This document shows positions 19,077 through 30,032 of a DNA stretch of 64,000 bases, one piece after another. The stretch covers positions 36,552 to 100,551 of the forward strand of contig JAUCBJ010006459.1 of the NCBI GenBank assembly GCA_032718475.1, written 5' to 3'. The notes below the pieces were generated by a model. The model made no database searches, was not told the DNA's origin, and was given only the letters and a program-made list of their open reading frames with translations. This stretch comes from Nemertoderma westbladi (taxonomy: Eukaryota > Xenacoelomorpha > Nemertodermatida > Nemertodermatidae). A program made the translations under genes and the position numbers. Each line of letters starts with the position of its first letter. Positions within the stretch are counted from its first letter, which is position 1.

Positions 19077-19948
19077 ACTTTCGATTCTTTCGTTTAATGC
19101 GTTTTGCCTTCTCTTTAATACGTTCGAGTCATATTTAGTTCTCGCGAGTTTCGCTGTACTTTCCGATAATTCTTTTATACCGAATATAGTATAATCCTTG
19201 GCTCCAAATCTTTAGAATGGCGCTGCTGCCTCCTCTTGGATATCATATCCCCATCTCGGCTCTCCTTGTATCCCTTTCTCCATAATTAGGGTGTAGTTAC
19301 ATAATCATTACTACTAGAGGGAATACAACAGAGTTTGTAGTTAGTTGTGAGGAGACGTGAGAGTTTCGTCTGCCCTTTGGGCTCGACAACGCTCTAACCT
19401 CCTACCCATAGCCTAAGATCTAGGGTTTCTTTAATGACACGCTGCTTCTTATCTAAAAATTTTTTTTTGCCGAAATAAAAACGAATTTTGGGCTAAACTG
19501 GCTGTGAGTCTAAAATACTCACTTTTTGATCCCAAACTATTATCAGAAAATAAGCAGTCAAGAATTAGTAATAAATATAGGGGAGTCTATTTTGACGTAA
19601 CTTATTGAAACAAGACCGTGTAAAATTTAATTAAAAATTTTTAAGAAAGGCTCGCAAGTCTTCCTCTCTTGTTTCTCTAATTTTAAGTTCCACCCGACTG
19701 TACCCTGAAATCTATTCACTGGAGAAAATTTTAAAATTTTTTCAAATCCAAATGGATTGTCTAAAATTTCGAAAATGTCTCAATATTGTGAGTTCCAAGT
19801 AGAATTCCATTTCTTAAACCTACAAATCCCGCTCCTATGTGACACATAAGGGTACTACCCTCAATGTTCACATATAAAGACAATGGAATTCTACCGCTGT
19901 CCTTACTACGGTGTACAGGTACGTGGAAATCTATTTGTAAACTCCTAA
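19077..19948 (-). other. Post-pol spacer of the giant element
   Basis: AT-rich non-coding spacer between the pol stop and the exonuclease-like ORF, equivalent in position to the palindrome array of element 1. It holds one copy of the 20-bp near-palindrome at 19645-19664 and an ACATAAGGGT...TATGTGACACATA region near 19840 with short inverted repeats. No gene seen. Confidence 0.5.
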
Positions 19949-22900
19949 TTATTTACTAGTATTAGGTGGAGATTTGTAGTCTCCAGACTCGTTACGAGTC
20001 TCTTCAAGAAGTACGAGACGTTGAGTCGGTCTGTCTACTGTACGACCGTCAATTGTCCGTACTGTCACAGTCCTTGTCACTCCATCCATAGATGGATGTG
20101 TGGCTAAAATTACACCTGTTATCCAGAAGCGTCTTTTTAGATTCACTTCTGCCAACAGCACGTGATCTCCCGGCTTTAATGCGCGGGTGTTATTATACCA
20201 AGTTGTTCTGGCAGAAATAGAGGGCAAATAATGGTTTTGCCATATTTCCCAGAATTTGTTAGCCAGTAGTTGCGTGATTTTCCACGCTTTTCTACCGTAG
20301 CTGTCGCTTTCTATTGGAATAGAAATCGGCGTCAAAGTGGTCGGTGCCTGCATTAGCAGGTGTGCTGGTGTTAAAGCGAACTGAGATTGTTTGTCATCGG
20401 GTACTAATACTATTGGTCTAGTATTTAGTATTGCCTCGATTTCAACAAACAATGTTGTCAGTTGGTCGTCTGTTAATATGTGGTTTACTGGAATGACCTT
20501 TGCCATGGCTGTCTTTATAGATCTAATCAATCTCTCCCAGACTCCGCCTCTCCAAGGACTATCTGGAGGATTAAACTTCCAAACAATCTTGTGAGGTTGT
20601 AGTTCGTTCGAGATTTGATCATGATCTAATTTCTTAAAGGCTCTAGCAATCTCATTCCGAGCACCAACAAAGTTTGTCCCTTGGTCTGAGTACAAGCATT
20701 TCACTAGTCCGCGTCTAGCGATAAATCGCCGCAGTGCTAGTATAAACGCGTTGGTGGAAAGATCCATCACACGTTCAATGTGAACTGCCCTACTGGACAT
20801 ACATGTGAAAATCAGTCCCCAACGTTTTACTAGTATACGTCCACGTTTCGTATGTATGGGACCAAAGCAATCAATTCCAGTCTCTGTAAAAGGTGGTCTG
20901 AATGCTTGAAGTCGTGCTTGTGGTAGTTCACTCATTTCTTGGGTACCTATTCTAGAATGTACCTTTTTACAAATAATACACGTACGTGTCACTGAACTTA
21001 ACGCTTTACTGGGTCTAATCAATACAAATCTTGTACGTAAGTAGGAAAGACAGTGGTGTCTTCCAGCGTGTTTCAGATGTAGATGTGCGTCCAGTATCAT
21101 TGCACGTTGTAGTTCGTGGTGTTGCGGTATTATTATTGGGTACCTAAAGTTTGTGTTAAAGTCAATGTTTTGAAGCCGAGATTTATGACAAATTAAGCCA
21201 TTATAAATTATCGGACTCCAACTCAGTATTGGTGACGACTTGATTGGTTGACCTTGATTTATAGATGTGAATTCGCGCGCGAAATATCGCAGTTGATAAT
21301 GGCGAATTAATTTAATCTCACATCTGTCAATCTCAGTCAATGTAAGTCGACGCGTAAAGTCGCGTTTGCCTTTAACATATTGTACAAAACGTACAATCCA
21401 CGCTAATTTTCGGCAAGCGCTTGTCCAAGAATCTGTTAAGTTTACAATACGGTCGACATGAGTATTTGTGACGTCATCAGGTAAGTCAATGGAGATTTTG
21501 GAAGGTTTTGAATTACTAGAAGGGCCCACGGGTCCGCCGGTAGGTATTCCCTTGTTGACTGTTGATCCGTCGGGGTCTACAAGTAATTTGTCCTTCTTCG
21601 TCTTCTTACCTTGATCGTCAGTACTTTGTAAGTCGATCGTTAATGGTGGTTTGAACTCTATGGGGTCAGCAGGTTTCGGTAAACTTATTTTCCTGCCGAC
21701 ATTAATCCCAGGTCTCACCATAGGTTGCAAGTTCGGTATGTCTCTTGAGCGCAAAGTAACACCTGTATTTACATTAGCGTAGGTACTACCCACATCTGTA
21801 ATACATGAGGTTTCACCGTGCTTATGGTTGCTCAAGTGTGTCGAATTTGGTAGTTTGTCAATACAAGGCCGCTCCAATAGGGAAACTGCGGCTTTATTGT
21901 TAGTCGATACATTACTAATGTCCGGTAGAACATTTTGTGATGTTTCTGACAAAATGTCTAGTCGACTGTCTAGTAATGTGTCTGGCGATACGTCTGGTAA
22001 CGTATCTGGTTGTTTGTCAATAGAAGGCCGCTCCAATAGGGAAACTGCGGCTTTACTGTTTGTCAGTGTGTTACTAGCGTCTGGTGGAACATTTTGTGAT
22101 ATGTCTGGCAAAATGTCTGGTTGGCTGTCTAGTAACATGTCTGGTTGACCGTCTGGTAACGTGTCTGGTTGACCGTCTGGCGATATGTCTGGTGTAGAAA
22201 GGCTCGCAAGTCTTCCTCTCTTGACCTTTGAAGTTATATCTTTCCATTTTGCCTTCGGTTTCTTCTTGAGTTTTGCCGCCGTTGTCTTTTTCTTTGTCTT
22301 CCCCTTTTTTGGTTTCTTGATTTCGGCGTCCTTTGGGATAGTGTTGGATTTGTTGTCGTATAACGGAGGCCAATCTTGTGTCGATTTCTGCAAGAATTGG
22401 GGTCCGTGTTGCCAAAATTCTTTGTTCTCCGGTTTACAGAATTCCTCAGGCATCATTCCTCGCGACGCAATATCAGCTGGGTTTTGTGGTCCGGGACAAT
22501 GTCGCCAATCCTCTTTTATTGAACGGTCTAGAATTTCCGCGCGACGGTTAGCTACGAATGTCTTGAATTCGAGTGTGTCGTTGTTTATGTAAAATAAAAC
22601 CAACGTCGCGTCAGTCCAATAAAATATCTGTAAACTCGACTGTAGTTCTGTCTGTATGAGGTTCACGATGGTGGTTGGCAGGGTTGCGGCTTGTAGCTCG
22701 GCTCGTGGTGTCGTCATATACTTAGTAGGCATGGTCTTAGCCTTAGAAGTAATGAGCGAAACATCGAACTCGTCTGATTCTACTTGTCTGCGCAAGTACG
22801 CTGCCACACCAAAACCGTTGTCACTGGCGTCAGAAAAACAGTGTAGTTCCAAGTTGTCAGGAAATGTACTTTGTAATGGAAAGTAAACCCTGGGTATGGA

Positions 22901-24493
22901 ATAATCCTCTAGCGAAGATAATTCCGCCTCCCAGGTCTTCCATAAGTCCACTTGGTCTGATGAGATCGGCTCGTCCCATGTTAGTCCATCCTTCCATATA
23001 CTGCGCATATAAATGCGGGCTTGCAGTATCACTGGACTGATGAATCCTAACGGATCGAACAATCGGCTCAACTTTGACAAGCATGATCTCTTTGTCAGTG
23101 TGTTCTCTTGACTGTCCAGTCTCACTTTCACTCGGAAGTTGTCTGTGTTTGGGTCCCAAAAGAGCCCCAACACCTTAGTCGTCGGTAGTGGTTCGAACTC
23201 TAGGTCTATGTCACCACCTCCACGCTCAGTCGTCCCGAATGAGTCTACTAATTCGGCACTGTTTGAGGCGAATTTGGTGAGGTTAAAACCTCCGCCCGCT
23301 AAGCAGTCCCGTAATTGATGTGCTACTGTTGTAGCACGTTCTACTGTGTCGCAACTCTGTAAACCGTCATCTACATAAAAGTCACGCTCCACAATCCTAA
23401 TTATCTCTGGGTCATACAGGTGTTTCTGATCCCTAGCGGCCTGCTTTAGGGCGTACATCGTGCAATTTGGGCTGTCTCTGGCACCGAAAACGCGAACTTG
23501 CATTTGGTAAGTCGCCGGTGGTAAACTTAAGTCTCCTTCCGGGTACCAGAGGAACCGCAAACTGTCTCTGTCTCGCTCTAACGCTCTCACTTGGTGAAAC
23601 ATCGCTTCAACGTCACAAGTAAAAGCTACTTGACGCTGACGGAAGCGCATAATCACCCCCATAAGATAATTATTCATGTTTGGTCCATCCATCAACTCAC
23701 TATTGAGGGACATTCCCTCAAACAGAGCCGCGCAGTCGTTGACTACGCGTACTTTATCTGGTTTGTCGGGATGTCTCACATAGTGATGTGGCAAGTAATA
23801 GGTTTGGTCAGTCACTATCTCCGGGTTAGTCATTCGGATAGCGTATCCCTTAGTCAAATACGTCTCCATCTGAGTGTTGTACTGCAGATGGGCCTTCTCG
23901 TCCTTTAATAGACGTTGCCGTATTGAGTGTAGACGTCTTAAAGCCAGTGGATAGTTGTTTATAAGTTTAGGACTTTGGCTACGCCATAACATCCCTACCT
24001 CATAATGTCCGTCTTTCGTCTGGTGGATAGTATCTTCCATGATCTTCAGAGATTGTTTCTCCTGTTCCGACATACAAGGTTCGTAGCTACCAGGTTCAGG
24101 TGTATCTTGTTCTAACCACCTGATAGTCTTCTCCGTTAATTCCTTGTCTAGCACAGCTTGTTCCAACTGATGATTTCTCAACGCGTCATCATCGATCTCG
24201 ACGGGCACTGTTGAGGTTATTGGGGTAGGTAGACTCGCAAGCCTATCATCTGTCGTCGATGGAATCTCTAGCTGACTCGTCTTCTCCCCAAGTTCTAAAC
24301 TCACCTGGTGAATTAGCTGCTCCTTGTGACTTATCATACTAGTTACACGTCTGTTATGTTTTGTCGACTGTAGTGTAGTATGGTTCACGTCGTGTGAGAA
24401 GGAATGAATTGAATTTGTAGTTAATAAACTACATGTACTCTGTACATCGTCTTCCTCGTCACTTACGTCTAGTGTGCGCACAGGCGCTCGAGT
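19949..24493 (-). CDS. BEL/Pao pol: reverse transcriptase, RNase H, integrase
   Basis: About 1,514 codons in frame after a TAA; the longest annotated start is a GTG at 24481 (residue numbers from there). RT at about 170-420 includes VNDC, TCDVEAMFHQ (D290) and the catalytic YVDD (369-372). RNase H at about 545-675 has D551, E595, D624 and D670. A long linker (about 700-1020) includes a Pro/Asp-rich repeat of PDxLPDxQPD units (755-860). Integrase has the zinc site H1133/H1138/C1168/C1171 and DDE residues D1204, D1266 and E1316 (WERL), then a C-terminal domain. All catalytic residues look intact. Two copies of the 20-bp motif lie in it, encoding RLASL in both. It is one frame with the upstream protease, separated only by the stop at 24494-24496. 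Confidence 0.93.
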   Translation of the reverse strand, partial: TRAPVRTLDVSDEEDDVQSTCSLLTTNSIHSFSHDVNHTTLQSTKHNRRVTSMISHKEQLIHQVSLELGEKTSQLEIPSTTDDRLASLPTPITSTVPVEIDDDALRNHQLEQAVLDKELTEKTIRWLEQDTPEPGSYEPCMSEQEKQSLKIMEDTIHQTKDGHYEVGMLWRSQSPKLINNYPLALRRLHSIRQRLLKDEKAHLQYNTQMETYLTKGYAIRMTNPEIVTDQTYYLPHHYVRHPDKPDKVRVVNDCAALFEGMSLNSELMDGPNMNNYLMGVIMRFRQRQVAFTCDVEAMFHQVRALERDRDSLRFLWYPEGDLSLPPATYQMQVRVFGARDSPNCTMYALKQAARDQKHLYDPEIIRIVERDFYVDDGLQSCDTVERATTVAHQLRDCLAGGGFNLTKFASNSAELVDSFGTTERGGGDIDLEFEPLPTTKVLGLFWDPNTDNFRVKVRLDSQENTLTKRSCLSKLSRLFDPLGFISPVILQARIYMRSIWKDGLTWDEPISSDQVDLWKTWEAELSSLEDYSIPRVYFPLQSTFPDNLELHCFSDASDNGFGVAAYLRRQVESDEFDVSLITSKAKTMPTKYMTTPRAELQAATLPTTIVNLIQTELQSSLQIFYWTDATLVLFYINNDTLEFKTFVANRRAEILDRSIKEDWRHCPGPQNPADIASRGMMPEEFCKPENKEFWQHGPQFLQKSTQDWPPLYDNKSNTIPKDAEIKKPKKGKTKKKTTAAKLKKKPKAKWKDITSKVKRGRLASLSTPDISPDGQPDTLPDGQPDMLLDSQPDILPDISQNVPPDASNTLTNSKAAVSLLERPSIDKQPDTLPDVSPDTLLDSRLDILSETSQNVLPDISNVSTNNKAAVSLLERPCIDKLPNSTHLSNHKHGETSCITDVGSTYANVNTGVTLRSRDIPNLQPMVRPGINVGRKISLPKPADPIEFKPPLTIDLQSTDDQGKKTKKDKLLVDPDGSTVNKGIPTGGPVGPSSNSKPSKISIDLPDDVTNTHVDRIVNLTDSWTSACRKLAWIVRFVQYVKGKRDFTRRLTLTEIDRCEIKLIRHYQLRYFAREFTSINQGQPIKSSPILSWSPIIYNGLICHKSRLQNIDFNTNFRYPIIIPQHHELQRAMILDAHLHLKHAGRHHCLSYLRTRFVLIRPSKALSSVTRTCIICKKVHSRIGTQEMSELPQARLQAFRPPFTETGIDCFGPIHTKRGRILVKRWGLIFTCMSSRAVHIERVMDLSTNAFILALRRFIARRGLVKCLYSDQGTNFVGARNEIARAFKKLDHDQISNELQPHKIVWKFNPPDSPWRGGVWERLIRSIKTAMAKVIPVNHILTDDQLTTLFVEIEAILNTRPIVLVPDDKQSQFALTPAHLLMQAPTTLTPISIPIESDSYGRKAWKITQLLANKFWEIWQNHYLPSISARTTWYNNTRALKPGDHVLLAEVNLKRRFWITGVILATHPSMDGVTRTVTVRTIDGRTVDRPTQRLVLLEETRNESGDYKSPPNTSK

Positions 24494-25534
24494 TTACCAC
24501 CCTATCGGCGTTCTGCAGGCGTATGCGTTTCCCGCTACAACTGCCGATGGTCTGGTTTCCCACACCTGATGTAGGTTGAATTGGTCCGTCCCGATCAGCA
24601 TTGCTACCGATCTATAATTGACAGGACATTCGGGTACACCAAGGTGTCTGAAATACTTACGGTCCTCTAGAGATTGTTCCGGCACTGGACCTAGTAGGTT
24701 ACTAAAGTCCTTCGTGGCCGCAAAGGTTAGATCTCTAAAAGGTAACAAAGACCTCTCCCTCTCGCTGTGCTGCGATTTTGGAAGAAGAGAGTCTAAGTCC
24801 AACTTAACTCGTGTCACTGGTATTGCACGCTGTCCGTGCATACTACTTACTGTATAACTGACGTGCTTACCTTGCTTAAGATCCGTCACTACGTCAGCTA
24901 TCTTTTCATCCACGTAGCTATGAGATGAGGCTGAATCTAGAATCGCGTAGATCCTCTTACTCCCCTTTGTGCCAGTGATCTTAATCGGGATTACACTGAA
25001 TCCCTTCAGTTGGTCAGTGGTCAGAAGCGCGATCGACGGTTGTTCGTCTCCATTAGAATATTCGTCGTCGTCTTCTGATTCTTCGTCCGACGATCCGGAT
25101 TGTTCTGAGAAGCAATCCTCAATATGGGTCACGAAGGTTGGAGTCGTTTTCGATTCTCGTTTTCGGTAAGCCGCATCACATCTCGCTGCTGCTTCCGGGT
25201 GTTCCCTGGCGAAGCGTTTCGTCGGCGTGTGGCTGTCTGTGTGGAGCAGACCGTCGTGGTTGCGTCCACAGGATGGACAAGTGTCGGTATTTGGGCAATC
25301 TTTACGGACGTGTCCGTGTCGCGTACACCGCCAACAAGAGTCCAGTGGCCGTATTTGCAGCCGTCGTTCTTCCGAGTTCAACTCGCGAAATTGTCGACAA
25401 CCTCGTAACTTGTGACCGATATACCGCTTACCTAGATGCTCGCAGTATTGGCAGCCACTGAAGTCGGTACCAAGTTGCTGTCTCGTTTGTTTTGTCCCAA
25501 TGGGCGCAGATACCCTACCTCCGTCCGAGAATTG
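24494..25534 (-). CDS. Gag zinc knuckles and aspartic protease
   Basis: In-frame continuation after the TGA at 25535-25537. Knuckle-like CQYC...H....C is followed by CWRCTRHGHVRKDC and CPSCGRNHDGLLH, the usual BEL/Pao nucleocapsid series, then an acidic Ser/Glu/Asp stretch (SDEESEDDDEY). The protease follows, with YAILDSASSHSYVD (active-site DSA instead of the commoner DTG/DSG) and the LGVPECPV...LIGTDQF block seen in BEL proteases. It ends in TPIGW then TAA at 24494-24496, where relatives read on into RT. Upstream codons extend in frame from the stop, so no separate start is needed if that stop is read through. Confidence 0.85.
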   Translation of the reverse strand, partial: QFSDGGRVSAPIGTKQTRQQLGTDFSGCQYCEHLGKRYIGHKLRGCRQFRELNSEERRLQIRPLDSCWRCTRHGHVRKDCPNTDTCPSCGRNHDGLLHTDSHTPTKRFAREHPEAAARCDAAYRKRESKTTPTFVTHIEDCFSEQSGSSDEESEDDDEYSNGDEQPSIALLTTDQLKGFSVIPIKITGTKGSKRIYAILDSASSHSYVDEKIADVVTDLKQGKHVSYTVSSMHGQRAIPVTRVKLDLDSLLPKSQHSERERSLLPFRDLTFAATKDFSNLLGPVPEQSLEDRKYFRHLGVPECPVNYRSVAMLIGTDQFNLHQVWETRPSAVVAGNAYACRTPIGW

Positions 25535-26355
25535 TCATGATTCCGTCGGTGTGGTGTAAGTGGCCGTCTTAGTGGATGTTGTCTGGGGTTTTTGTCGGTT
25601 GGAAGATGGCAATGTGATTCCTTCTGCCACGATGTGCTGGTCGGTGTAGTTAGATCTAGTTTCTACTACTGCCTCCCTGGATATTAAAAGGTACACATCT
25701 TCTAATTTTAAGAATCCTCCCCGCTCCTCTCGCTGGTATTCGACCTTCCTCCACTCCCGACGAAGTCGATGGTGGAGTCGTCCTATGATTTTTAATAGGA
25801 CTGTAGGAGTATTCCCGTAATCAAGTTGTCCAATTGATCTTAAGGTAGTGATAGCGTTCTTGATCTCGTCAGCTAGTTTTAGTAAGTCGACGGGTTTAGT
25901 GATAGCCCCTCCCTTACAGAGTTCCTCTATTACTGACCTGGCCATGCTCACTGTACCTCCGTATATCGAAGTTAAACGATCGTACGCTAGTTCGAAAGCG
26001 TCTGGTACACCGACGAAAGTCTCCGCCAAACGTTTAGGTTCTCCTGACAACGTTTGGAGCAGGTAATTGAACTTCTCCCGTGATGTGAAGGCGCACACGG
26101 CGATCTGGGATTCGATATAGTCTACGAAAGTATGCCAGTGTTTTGAGCTACCGGAAAACTTCGGTGGTTGTTGTACCGGCAATCCTTGTCTGGCTGCGAA
26201 TTTCGCTATCTCCTCGGCAACGTTCAGAGTTTCGCGTCCTTGGTTGGTAACCAGGTTGATATTCTCCCTTCTTGGCGCTTTTCCCTGATACGATGTGGGG
26301 TTTGAAGGTACCGGTCTTTGTGGTTCCTTCGGGTGTCTTAGGGTGCATCAAATTT
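25535..26355 (-). CDS. BEL/Pao Gag capsid segment (DUF1759 type)
   Basis: The capsid-like domain of BEL/Pao Gag: PPKFSGSSKHWHTFVDYIES, then KFNYLLQTLSGEPKRLAE, AFELAYDRLTSIYG and KLEDVYLLISREA. The first ATG in frame is at 26182, but the frame is open up to about 26353 with sensible Gag-like sequence (NINLVTNQGRETLNVAEEI), so the ATG is internal and the true N-terminus lies beyond the insertion at about 26.46-29.6 kb. Ends with TGA followed by C (25535-25537); the frame continues into the zinc knuckles. Confidence 0.85.
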
Positions 26356-26461
26356 TGAAATGTTGGAAATTGATTATGCCTGGGTGATGTTTGTGTTCCA
26401 TTTGGGGAATTATGATGTGTGGACAAAAATTGTTCAATTCTGACGACATTTAGAGGTCCCA

Positions 26462-29400
26462 CACCACCATGTTATATTTTAGCAACGGGCGATAAAACGC
26501 GATCAATATAGTTTCCACGAACGATCAAAATATCAATGTGCATGTATTTAGAAAAGTTTTGAAGTAATATTTATGTAAGAATTGTAATTTGCTTTAAAAT
26601 GATATGCTGCATGATGTACTTCAGAACATATATAAAGGACATAGCAGATATCAGCGTCTGGCTTCAGCCGAGCTGTATTTTTAGGTTTAGACCAATATAG
26701 ATCTATATAGCATGGAAGTAGCTTTGCTGATATAGTTTATACAATTAAACATATTTTAATAATGTTAATTTAGATTTCAAAACTTTTCAAAATTTCCTTA
26801 TCATATTAAGTTTTTTTCCTAATTCTTGTTCAAATAACACAAATAACTTCAAATAACTAATTGCAAACGGCAGAGATGTGATTGCGATATTCGATTAAAC
26901 AGTAAATTTGAACTCAAATTGAATATGAAAACATTTATGTGATAGCATCAACATTGATATATTCAAGAAATCAAGGTATATTAAATTATATGAATAATTG
27001 TTCCTAGGTGAAAATATTTATGGGCATAATAAGACACTGGATAGAAATATATAGAACATTCACAATTACCAATTATAGTATTAACAATATTTATATCAAT
27101 TATTTATTGAATTCTACACTAATACTATATAAAATATCACTCTAAATGGGTTAGGCAGACATATATAATATACACATATAGTACAATTGTTTATCAATCA
27201 GTCTTTTTGTTTATTTAGTCTTTTACATTTCCGTATATTTGGTCTCATTTTACTCCGTAAGTTTGGTCTCATTTTACGATCTTTCTCAACAACTTGCAGG
27301 ACGTTTTGAAAATGTTCTTCTGATTTGGCTGCTGACAGAAAGTCGCTGGTGAGCTTAACACCCCTTTCAGGACCATCGTTCAAAACATTCACTGAAGTAG
27401 CACGTGCTTTGCTTAATGCAAAGGCTGGATCGTTACACCAGTCTTTAACAGGGTTTTCGAGAAAACTTATATCTAACTTTAACATGTTAATTGTAAACCA
27501 AGAATCTGTTCCAGCCAATTCTGATAGTGTGGTAGCTGGGGTGATGCTCTTAGGAAATACTGGCTTTCCAAATCCAACACCAAATCGTTTATGAGGCACA
27601 GTTATTATCTCATTAGGTTTAATGGATAGTAAAGTGTCAGCAAGTTTGCGCAGCTCATCATGGGGTACTTTGTTGCTAAATAATGCAAGAGGTATCATTT
27701 CTTCTGTTAAGTACCAGAGATGACGATGAAATGCTTTGAGAGCCGAAGTTGATATAAGTCTATTTACACATTGATATTGAAGCAGCCGTTTGTAAAGTAC
27801 TAGATCATTCCATGGTGCATCTATCGCATTACCACAAGTTAACCACCATATACTGTAGACATGAGTTATGAATATGACAAACTCTCTAATTTTACTCACT
27901 TGCTGAATGCTGGTTATAGTTCCAGGAGGTAAAATAGCTATTTGTTTCTCAAATAAAGATAATTTTATACAATAAAGTAGTTTGGCCATCCACCTAGCCT
28001 TGTGCACTGCCCCTGGTCGCTGAAATGAAATTTGTTCATCCATGGCACCTACAAACAATAGTGAGAGTTGAATAAACTCTCTATAATCGTCCCGTTGCAG
28101 TTCCAGTCTGGCAGTTGCTAGCAGTTTCAACTCATTCTCTAGCAATGCAAGAAAGTCTTTGGAGTCGGAATTGGATGTCTCTGCATCAATCTGAAAATAA
28201 CTAAGCTCTTCATCAGATATATTTGGCATAAGGCCCCAATTATTTCTTAAGCGAATGAATAGAGAACTATCTGGAGATTTTGATACCTCAATTTTCAGGT
28301 CCTCAAATACATGTCCAATTAGAAGCTCTCCTATATGGTGACGACATCCAGACCATAAGAGGGGTTTGTTAATCCTTCCCTGAATAGAGATGCAAGCAGC
28401 TGATAAATGACCAGTATTTGAAGTTGTTGTGTCAAATGTCATATTGACAATATTATCAACACATTTCCACTTCTCAAGAAGAGGGTAAGTCAGACCAGAA
28501 ATTATATCACCAGAACCCTGATCCGAACCAGGCTTGTAACTTGGTACACCAAGCAACTTCAAATCGGTAGAGTCACCAACAAGGATAGCTACTCTCTCTT
28601 CGGATTTGTATTTATTTGATAATGTTCCCAGTAGCTTACTATCCCACTGAAGGGAGCATAGTTCTGGAGGTATCCATGAGTCATGATAATCCTTAGCTAC
28701 TTCTTTAACAATTGAACGCCGCGCTCTATCTGCCACTGCATATGATGTGGAAACACTTCCTATATCTCCTCCAGATTCTTCAATGATACCCTGTGTGAAG
28801 GCTGCTTGTTGCATTGGGGTCATTTTCAGTCTTGTTGCTAAAGAAACAACATTTGGTCTTTGCAGTATGTTGCTAGGAATTACAACTGATGTTCCTGTTT
28901 TTGTCTTTTTTTGTTCTTTTGTGGTAATACTGTTACCTCAAAATCAGATTCCAGTCCTGATTCCGATTCACTAGAATATTGAAATTGCTTTGTAGATGCG
29001 ATAACTTGTAGTTCATTCTTGCTTAAGATCTTCCTCTTTGTCTCAGCCATTTCTCTGTCCAAAGAACGCTTTACTTTATTATCTAATGTTTTATCATATG
29101 ATCCAAATGATGCAATACGATCTGTCTTCATGGATATTAAAAAAGCAAGGTCTTCTTTATTTTTTATAGTCTTTTCAGCATCGTGTGCCCATAGTTGTAA
29201 TGTTGATTCCATTCTTAATTCCATATCCTTTACTTTAATCTCTGTAGCCGCAGTACATCTCCTATCTTTTGGTATTGCACGAAGCTTGTTGTTATCATCC
29301 ATGAGCTTAACAATTTTATCACAACATCTCTGATCAGACAACATTGGAATACTGGCTTTTCTGTAAAATGGCCTGATTTTGTCAAGTATAATTTTTGATG

Positions 29401-29620
29401 TCTCCAGTCTTGAAAAAGTTCCACATCTTCCAGGGCGCTTTGATGATTTACCAGTCGATTTCATATGATGGTACAACATACATCTTAACACTTGACGGCA
29501 AGTTGGCAATCTAGTTCCATTAATTATACCATCATCATCCGTGATTGCTTTTCCTAAGCCAAAAATATATCCTGACTGCCGCGTTTTTGGAGTACTAATG
29601 TTAGGTATTGTGTTCGAATT
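26462..29620 (-). mobile_element. DNA transposon-like insertion in the giant element's gag
   Basis: About 3.1 kb separates two halves of gag and has a different character: no copies of the 20-bp motif, and a transposase-like gene on the minus strand (29630-27198) with an AT-rich 3' flank (27197-26462). I could not find clean terminal inverted repeats or a target duplication by eye, so both boundaries are approximate. 26462-27197 holds no gene. Confidence 0.55.
27198..28915 (-). CDS. hAT-like transposase, C-terminal part
   Basis: About 570 codons open from near 28915; the first ATG is at 28823 (541 codons). Motifs suggest an RNase H-fold transposase of hAT type: ILVGDSTDLKLLGV (possible first Asp), MTFDTTTSNTGH (second Asp in a context like the hAT D-N-A-N block), and GCRHHIGELL (CxxH motif). 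Similar proteins are widespread in invertebrate genomes as far as I recall, but I cannot name the family with certainty. The upstream part of the protein is in another frame (28880-29630); the two join at an A-rich run near 28920, suggesting a one-base frameshift. Highly charged C-terminus (RKMRPNLRSKMRPNIRK). Confidence 0.6.
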
Positions 29621-29630
29621 CGGAATTTCT
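28880..29630 (-). CDS. hAT-like transposase, N-terminal part (frameshifted)
   Basis: Open frame that includes STPKTRQSGYIFGLGKAITD, LRCMLYHHM, and CGTFSRLETSKIILDKIRPF, then an acidic Ser/Glu stretch (SSESESGLESDFEV) before running out of frame. The open frame extends upstream to 29884, but there it overlaps the gag frame and is antisense-free shadow, so I place the gene start near the insertion boundary. Function follows the downstream half. Confidence 0.5.
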
Positions 29631-30032
29631 CGAACTGTCGGTGTAACCTTCCTCCAGACGTTCCTCGATCTGAGCCAACTTGTTAACAACTGGTGGCAGA
29701 ATGTCGGCGAACTGTTGTGTACTAATTGCGTCCGTTGGTTGTAACGCCTTCGGTGTTGGTGTATTCTGTGGAGGATTGTCTGCAAAGGAGTTGTCTGAAC
29801 GCTCGCGTTTATATTCATCGGCCGCCCCTGTTCTAAATACCTCGCGTTTCGGGTAATCCGATTCGCTCGAAGTACTACTATCATCTGGATATGGTGGTCG
29901 ACGTGCTCGCGTTCGTTGCGTCGTACGAATTCTCACGTTACGTTTCGGAACATCGTCCACTGATCTCCGTTGTTCGGTAGGCTCACAAGTCTTCCTCGAA
30001 GTCGTAGATTGCGATGTAAACTGATTGAACGG
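29601..30032 (-). CDS. Gag continuation after an in-frame TGA
   Basis: In frame with the 639-codon ORF upstream, after the TGA at 30033-30035. Contains the second copy of an 81-bp in-frame tandem duplication (29965-30045 against 30046-30126, with a few differences), then a basic and serine-rich stretch (VPKRNVRIRTTQRTRARR, STSSESD). It ends at about 29601, where the transposon insertion begins and the frame runs into a stop. The stop at 30033 lies inside the duplicated segment. Confidence 0.65.
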   Translation of the reverse strand, partial: PFNQFTSQSTTSRKTCEPTEQRRSVDDVPKRNVRIRTTQRTRARRPPYPDDSSTSSESDYPKREVFRTGAADEYKRERSDNSFADNPPQNTPTPKALQPTDAISTQQFADILPPVVNKLAQIEERLEEGYTDSSRNSEFEHNT

